Source of the DNA: Methanobacteriota archaeon | GTDB lineage: Archaea; Halobacteriota; Methanosarcinia; Methanosarcinales; Methanosarcinaceae | NCBI GenBank assembly: GCA_030054735.1 | Contig: JASGVX010000099.1 | Span: forward strand, 1 to 33,888 | DNA length: 33,888 nt | Direction: 5' to 3' | Shown here: one piece after another, positions 30,381 to 33,888 of the stretch | How the letters are laid out: the number at the start of each line of letters is the position of its first letter | Numbering within the stretch: position 1 is the first letter of the stretch | Position numbers and translations under genes: made by a program | The notes under the pieces: generated by a model | Seen by the model: only the letters and a program-made list of their open reading frames with translations | What the model was told of the DNA's origin: nothing | Databases searched by the model: none

Positions 30381-32660
30381 ATGGCAAAAGACAGCTCAAT
30401 AAAAAATACATCAGCTTCTGAAGGAAATAAAAAGTTTAGCAGGAAAAAACCAGATCGTGAAATAAATAAGAAGCAGAAGATAGAGACGGATAGAAAACCG
30501 ACTGTAGAAATGCATGGCAAGAAAACCAGCTCTTTTATCCCGAAAAAAGTAGAAATAGGAAATGAAGTAAAATCCGGAGCAAAAGCTGCAAGAAAGCCCA
30601 AAAAAACAGAGCCGATGAAAGCCACAGCAAGAAAGGGGAAGAGACCAGAATTGAGGCCTGAAACCAGGGCCGAAAAAAAAGAAAAAAAGCAGAAAAAAAG
30701 TTTTTCTCCACCTCTTCCTCTATCGAAATTCCTCCCTATGAGCCCTGAAGAAGTAAAAGCTCGCGGCTGGAAGGAACTGGATATAATTTTGCTTACAGGA
30801 GACGCCTATGTAGACCATTCCAGTTTTGGGACTGCAATAATAGGAAGGGTCCTTGAAGACGCCGGCTTCAGGGTAGGAATAATTACCCAGCCGCGCTGGG
30901 ACAGCCCTGAAGACTTCAGAAAACTTGGAAAACCCAGGCTCTTTTTTTCCATAAGCGCAGGAAACACTGACTCCATGGTAAGCAACCTGACCCCTGGACT
31001 TAAACCCCGGGATAAAGATGCATACTCCCCAGGAGGCAAAACAGGACTTCGCCCTAATCGCGCAACGATCATATATTCAAACAGGATAAAAGAAGCCTTT
31101 CCTGATGTGCCTATAGTGCTCGGAGGAATTGAGGCTTCCTTAAGGCGCTTTGCTCATTATGATTATCTTTCGGATAAAGTAAGACAATCGGTTCTGGCTG
31201 ATGCCCCTGCAGACCTTATTGTATACGGCATGGGAGAACTCCAGATTGTAGAAATTGCAAAGCGCCTTCAGGCTGGGGAAGATATTAAGGAGATCAGAGA
31301 TATCCCGGGCACGGTCTGGAAGATGGAAGTCAAAGCCTGGAAAGAGCTTAAAGAAAAGAGCAAAAGGACAGCTGAAGACCAGGATAGAAGGGAAGAGGGT
31401 AAACAAGAACAAAAAGAATCAGATGAGGGTGAATCTGAGAATACGCTTGAGGATATAGTTCGGTATACCGCCCTAGATGCAGGCAAATTTTTCAAGGAAT
31501 ACATCGAAATCTCTTCGTTTTCTGAAGTTTCTCAGGATAAAGCGGCTTTTGCAAAGGCTTTCCGCACATACTTCCTGGAACAGAACCCGGTTAGTGGAAA
31601 AGGCATTGTCCAGCCTCACCCGAAAACCATTATTGTACAGAACAGGCCAATGCGTCCCCTGACAGAAGTGGAACTTGACCATGTGTATGAACTGCCATTC
31701 ACAGGCGAAGCCCACCCTTCCTATACTGAACCCATACCTGCCCTTGAAATGGTGAAATTTTCCCTGACAACGCACAGGGGCTGTTTTGGGGGCTGTGCCT
31801 TTTGTGCCATTACACAGCACCAGGGGCGCATGATTGCGAGCCGCAGCATTGAGTCTGTCCTTCTGGAGGCAAAAAAGCTTACGGAAAAGCCGGACTTTAA
31901 AGGTATAATTAACGGAGTAGGAGGGCCCACTGCTAATATGTACGGTATGACGTGCAGCTCCTGGGAAAAGACGGGAGCCTGCCTGGATAAAGCCTGCCTT
32001 TACCCCCGCGTATGCCCTGCCCTTGATACGAGCCATAAAAAACTGCTCGAATTGATGCAGCGCCTGCGCGAACTTCTAGGGGTCGGGCATGTCTTTACAG
32101 GTTACGGTGTACGCTACGACCTGGCTCTTGAAGATGAGGAATATTTGGAAAAACTCTGCGCCCAGCATATCAGCGGGCAGCTCAGGATTGCGCCTGAACA
32201 TTTCTCAAAGCGAGTAAGCGATGCAATGTCCAAACCCGGAAAAGAAGTTTATGAGAAATTTGCAGACAGGTTCAATGCATTTAACAAAAAATACGGCAAG
32301 GAACAGTACATAGTAAACTACCTGATGTCTGGACACCCGGGCTGCACTCTTAAAGATATGATCGAGATGGCAGAGTATGTGCGGGACCATGGAGGCTATA
32401 CTGAACAGGTACAGGACTTCACTCCAACCCCAATGACAGTGTCAACCTGTATGTATTACACAGGGCTTGACCCGTTCACAGGCAAAAAAGTGTACGTTGC
32501 AAAGGACAAAAAAGAAAAAGCAATGCAAAGATCCCTTATGCATTACAGGAACCCTGCAAATTACGAGCTTGTGTATGAGGCTCTGGAAAAGGCAGGAAGG
32601 CTTGACCTTGTTGGAAATGCTCACAAGTGTTTGATAAGGAGAAAAAATAAATTTTATTAA
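30381..32660 (+). CDS. YgiQ-type (UPF0313) radical SAM protein
   Basis: Protein of 759 residues. The radical SAM cluster motif is HRGCFGGCAFC, with Cys468, Cys472 and Cys475, preceded by the UPF0313-typical N-terminal domain (LTGDAYVDHSSFGTAIIGRV, GGIEASLRRFAHYDY) and followed by VGGPTANMYG and PEHFSKRV. The C-terminal QDFTPTPMTVSTCMYYTGLD segment is also family-typical. The reaction is not known. The first about 110 residues are an extra Lys/Glu-rich extension, probably disordered and possibly nucleic-acid binding, and a second charged insertion lies at about 315-365. These make it longer than many relatives. Start at the ATG after GGAGCCCGGAAACAGAAT. Confidence 0.92.
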   Translation: MAKDSSIKNTSASEGNKKFSRKKPDREINKKQKIETDRKPTVEMHGKKTSSFIPKKVEIGNEVKSGAKAARKPKKTEPMKATARKGKRPELRPETRAEKKEKKQKKSFSPPLPLSKFLPMSPEEVKARGWKELDIILLTGDAYVDHSSFGTAIIGRVLEDAGFRVGIITQPRWDSPEDFRKLGKPRLFFSISAGNTDSMVSNLTPGLKPRDKDAYSPGGKTGLRPNRATIIYSNRIKEAFPDVPIVLGGIEASLRRFAHYDYLSDKVRQSVLADAPADLIVYGMGELQIVEIAKRLQAGEDIKEIRDIPGTVWKMEVKAWKELKEKSKRTAEDQDRREEGKQEQKESDEGESENTLEDIVRYTALDAGKFFKEYIEISSFSEVSQDKAAFAKAFRTYFLEQNPVSGKGIVQPHPKTIIVQNRPMRPLTEVELDHVYELPFTGEAHPSYTEPIPALEMVKFSLTTHRGCFGGCAFCAITQHQGRMIASRSIESVLLEAKKLTEKPDFKGIINGVGGPTANMYGMTCSSWEKTGACLDKACLYPRVCPALDTSHKKLLELMQRLRELLGVGHVFTGYGVRYDLALEDEEYLEKLCAQHISGQLRIAPEHFSKRVSDAMSKPGKEVYEKFADRFNAFNKKYGKEQYIVNYLMSGHPGCTLKDMIEMAEYVRDHGGYTEQVQDFTPTPMTVSTCMYYTGLDPFTGKKVYVAKDKKEKAMQRSLMHYRNPANYELVYEALEKAGRLDLVGNAHKCLIRRKNKFY

Positions 32661-32668
32661 CCTTCTTT

Positions 32669-32697
32669 CGGGATATGGAAAAAGACTCCGTATCCCG
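32669..32697. terminator. Hairpin between convergent genes
   Basis: CGGGATATGG pairs with CCGTATCCCG (9 of 10 positions plus one G-U) across a nine-base loop. Nine bases after the radical SAM stop codon; it could end transcripts from both sides. No T run follows directly. Confidence 0.45.
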
Positions 32698-32808
32698 GAC
32701 TTGAATTAAAACCTGAGCAAAATATTAAAAATAAAAATTTTGTTATATTATAAATCTGTAATTTTCAAATAATAAAACCTGGTTGTAAACTTTTCCTAAC
32801 TCTTTCTA

Positions 32809-33063
32809 TCAAGCTCCACACTTGTGTACAAAGTCCTGAATCATTTCTGTTGCTTTCTTGCAACTGATGATAAAAGGCTTGTCTTTAACAGTAATGGTAA
32901 GATTTGCCTTACCATCCCAATCAAAACTGGCTACAACTCCACGACCTGAGATCTCTCCTTGATTTCCTGGAGGCACGTGAAGACCTTCAGCTTCAAGTTT
33001 TTTCTTCATGCAATTGAATACATTTGGAGTAACGTTACGAAACGTTACAGGGCCACATCCCAT
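32809..33063 (-). CDS. Small conserved-looking protein of unknown function
   Basis: Protein of 84 residues. AATAGGAGGAAAAAAT before ATG is an excellent ribosome binding site, which is the main reason to accept it. The sequence starts MGCGPVTFRNVTPNVFNCMK and has a beta-rich centre (GRGVVASFDWDGKANLTITV) and a helical, Cys-containing C-terminus (FIISCKKATEMIQDFVHKCG). Four cysteines are present but not in a standard metal motif. No signal peptide or membrane segment. I do not recognise the family. Confidence 0.7.
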   Translation of the reverse strand: MGCGPVTFRNVTPNVFNCMKKKLEAEGLHVPPGNQGEISGRGVVASFDWDGKANLTITVKDKPFIISCKKATEMIQDFVHKCGA

Positions 33064-33254
33064 ATTTTTTCCTCCTATTATTATTTAAAGATTTATATTT
33101 AGGCTGAAATCGCAATGAAGTGACATTATTTGAGATAAAATTTATGAGGCAACAATCGCAATGAAATGTCACCCAAAAACAGCCCAAATTAATAACAACA
33201 AATTGGTTATTACTGTATAAAAAATTTTTCCACTGACTGGGAGATATATAAAAC

Positions 33255-33321
33255 GCATATGAAATTCTTCGAATAACAGCCACAAAAAATGAAAGTACCC
33301 AGAAGCATTTTCATGCTAAAT
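33255..33321 (+). mobile_element. 67-bp hairpin element, copy F
   Basis: Flank AAAAC, GCATATGAAATTCTTCGAAT, a slightly diverged hairpin (GAAAGTACCCAGAAGCATTTTC), end GCTAAAT. GCCACA replaces GGCACA of the other copies. Confidence 0.88.
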
Positions 33322-33400
33322 ATGGAAATAGCTTTTAAATTAGCTTTTTAATTAGAAACAAAATAAAAAGATATAGAAGAATTTAAGAAATAGATTACTA

Positions 33401-33560
33401 CAGACTGTCTCAAAAACAAAGTTAATTCCACACAAGTGTCAATTTTTCCACAATAAGGTTAATTTATATCTAAACTTCTCTATTTTAAGTTTGTTTGTTT
33501 TTAAAGTTAACATATCTCATAATACAATTGTAGAAGTAGTTTGAGTTGTGAGACAGCCTG
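33401..33560. mobile_element. 160-bp element with CAGRCTGTCTCA terminal inverted repeats
   Basis: Left end CAGACTGTCTCAAAAAC; right end TTGTGAGACAGCCTG, whose complement is CAGGCTGTCTCACAA. The interior is AT-rich and non-coding. GRCTGTCTCA-type ends are common in IS and MITE families; the parent is not in the window. No target duplication seen. Confidence 0.65.
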
Positions 33561-33642
33561 AATAACTGTGATTTCATATTCTTATGTGAAAATTCAATAA
33601 AAAGTTAATAAACAAAAGATAACAGATTTTCCATTTTTGTCC

Positions 33643-33729
33643 CTAGGTCGCGGCAGCGTTAAGATGTCGCATTTAATCGATTACAACGATTCAAAATCGT
33701 ATAATCCTTGATGACTGACACGACACTAG
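33643..33729 (+). mobile_element. 87-bp small mobile element, family CTAGTGT (copy 4)
   Basis: Begins CTAGGTCGCGGCAGCG (first bases diverged) and ends ACACGACACTAG. The interior AAGATGTCGCAT and GATTCAAAATCGTATAATCC are the same as in copy 2. Confidence 0.75.
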
Positions 33730-33763
33730 TGTCAAGAATGTTTAATTGTTGATCACCTATTAA

Positions 33764-33783
33764 CCTACATTCGGCAGGTCGAC
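33764..33783 (+). repeat. Left terminal inverted repeat of a second IS1634-type element
   Basis: CCTACATTCGGCAGGTCGAC, inverted match to 221-240. The element reads rightward out of the window, in the same orientation as the one at the left edge. Confidence 0.65.
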
Positions 33784-33823
33784 ATTAAATATCATTAATA
33801 TTATATCTCTTCTCTGATCTCCC

Positions 33824-33888
33824 ATGGTAGAAAAAAACATCAGTAGAAGAGTTGAATCCTCCTTAAAACGTACAAAATTCTTAGGTCA
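33824..33888 (+). CDS. Transposase N-terminus (3' end outside window)
   Basis: ATG at 33824 opens a frame reading MVEKNISRRVESSLKRTKFL to the window edge, 41 bp after the IS left end. The short sequence does not identify the family; the position and inverted-repeat match to the left-edge IS1634-type element make a transposase the best call. Confidence 0.5.
   Translation, partial: MVEKNISRRVESSLKRTKFLG

Larger units (their letters stand above)
33064..33823. other. Intergenic region rich in mobile-element copies
   Basis: Holds hairpin-element copy F, a 160-bp TIR element, a CTAGTGT element and an IS left end. CAATCGCAATGAAATGTCA (33153) and AATCGCAATGAAGTGACA (33107) are a short direct repeat upstream of the small gene. 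No gene supported before the transposase start. Confidence 0.6.

Noticed and set aside
33035-33283. 82-codon minus-strand frame
   Set aside because: Overlaps the start of the 84-residue gene and runs into the hairpin element; no support.

Overview
The window is archaeal and almost certainly from a Methanosarcina. The evidence is an Orc1/Cdc6 initiator, a four-OB-fold RPA1-type single-strand binding protein, an archaeal DnaG, a methanogen-type EF-Tu-like protein, UPF0200/UPF0201 proteins, long AT-rich intergenic DNA and many insertion-element remains. It appears to be the replication-origin region: a match to the archaeal origin recognition box (ORB) and an AT-rich 15-bp iteron array lie upstream of cdc6.

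Layout. Positions 1-240 hold the 3' end of an IS1634-type transposase and its terminal repeat. Positions 240-1427 are the putative oriC. cdc6 (1428-2672) is followed by a decayed stretch, then a plus-strand group: UPF0200 kinase-like protein, UPF0201 protein and a TIM-barrel sugar isomerase/AP-endonuclease-fold protein. Next, on the minus strand, come a gamma-glutamylcyclotransferase-fold protein, a degenerate translational-GTPase-like protein and an Rnl3-type RNA ligase, with an AIM24-family gene divergent from the ligase. Positions 10999-15612 carry four consecutive minus-strand proteins made only of CBS domains, and a decayed fifth CBS gene follows (15853-16085). The gene-free 15.6-17.4 kb stretch contains two further ORB matches and a dense set of small mobile elements, and ends at the RPA gene. 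RNA 2'-phosphotransferase (kptA) and RNA 3'-phosphate cyclase (rtcA) are convergent neighbours, followed by a CoA-disulfide-reductase-like flavoprotein. After a 1.9-kb gene-free stretch come dnaG, leuA, a TatD hydrolase, an MBL-fold hydrolase and a YgiQ-type radical SAM protein, all on the plus strand. A small unknown protein follows. The window ends in the left end and first codons of a second IS1634-type element, in the same orientation as the first.

Themes. (1) DNA replication: cdc6, RPA and dnaG lie within 26 kb, with ORB-like sites at 603-787, 16451-16721 and one inside rtcA. (2) RNA-end processing: RNA ligase, KptA and RtcA. (3) A tandem family of putative nucleotide-sensing CBS proteins. 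(4) At least five families of small non-autonomous mobile elements. One is a 67-68-bp hairpin element in six copies. One of its copies has a matching empty site in the same window, which shows insertion next to an AAAAY flank without target duplication, as in IS200/IS605 transposition. (5) Short tandem arrays (15-19 bp) at gene edges, three of which overlap stop codons.

I see no tRNA, rRNA or CRISPR array. All functions are read from motifs; no database search was run.
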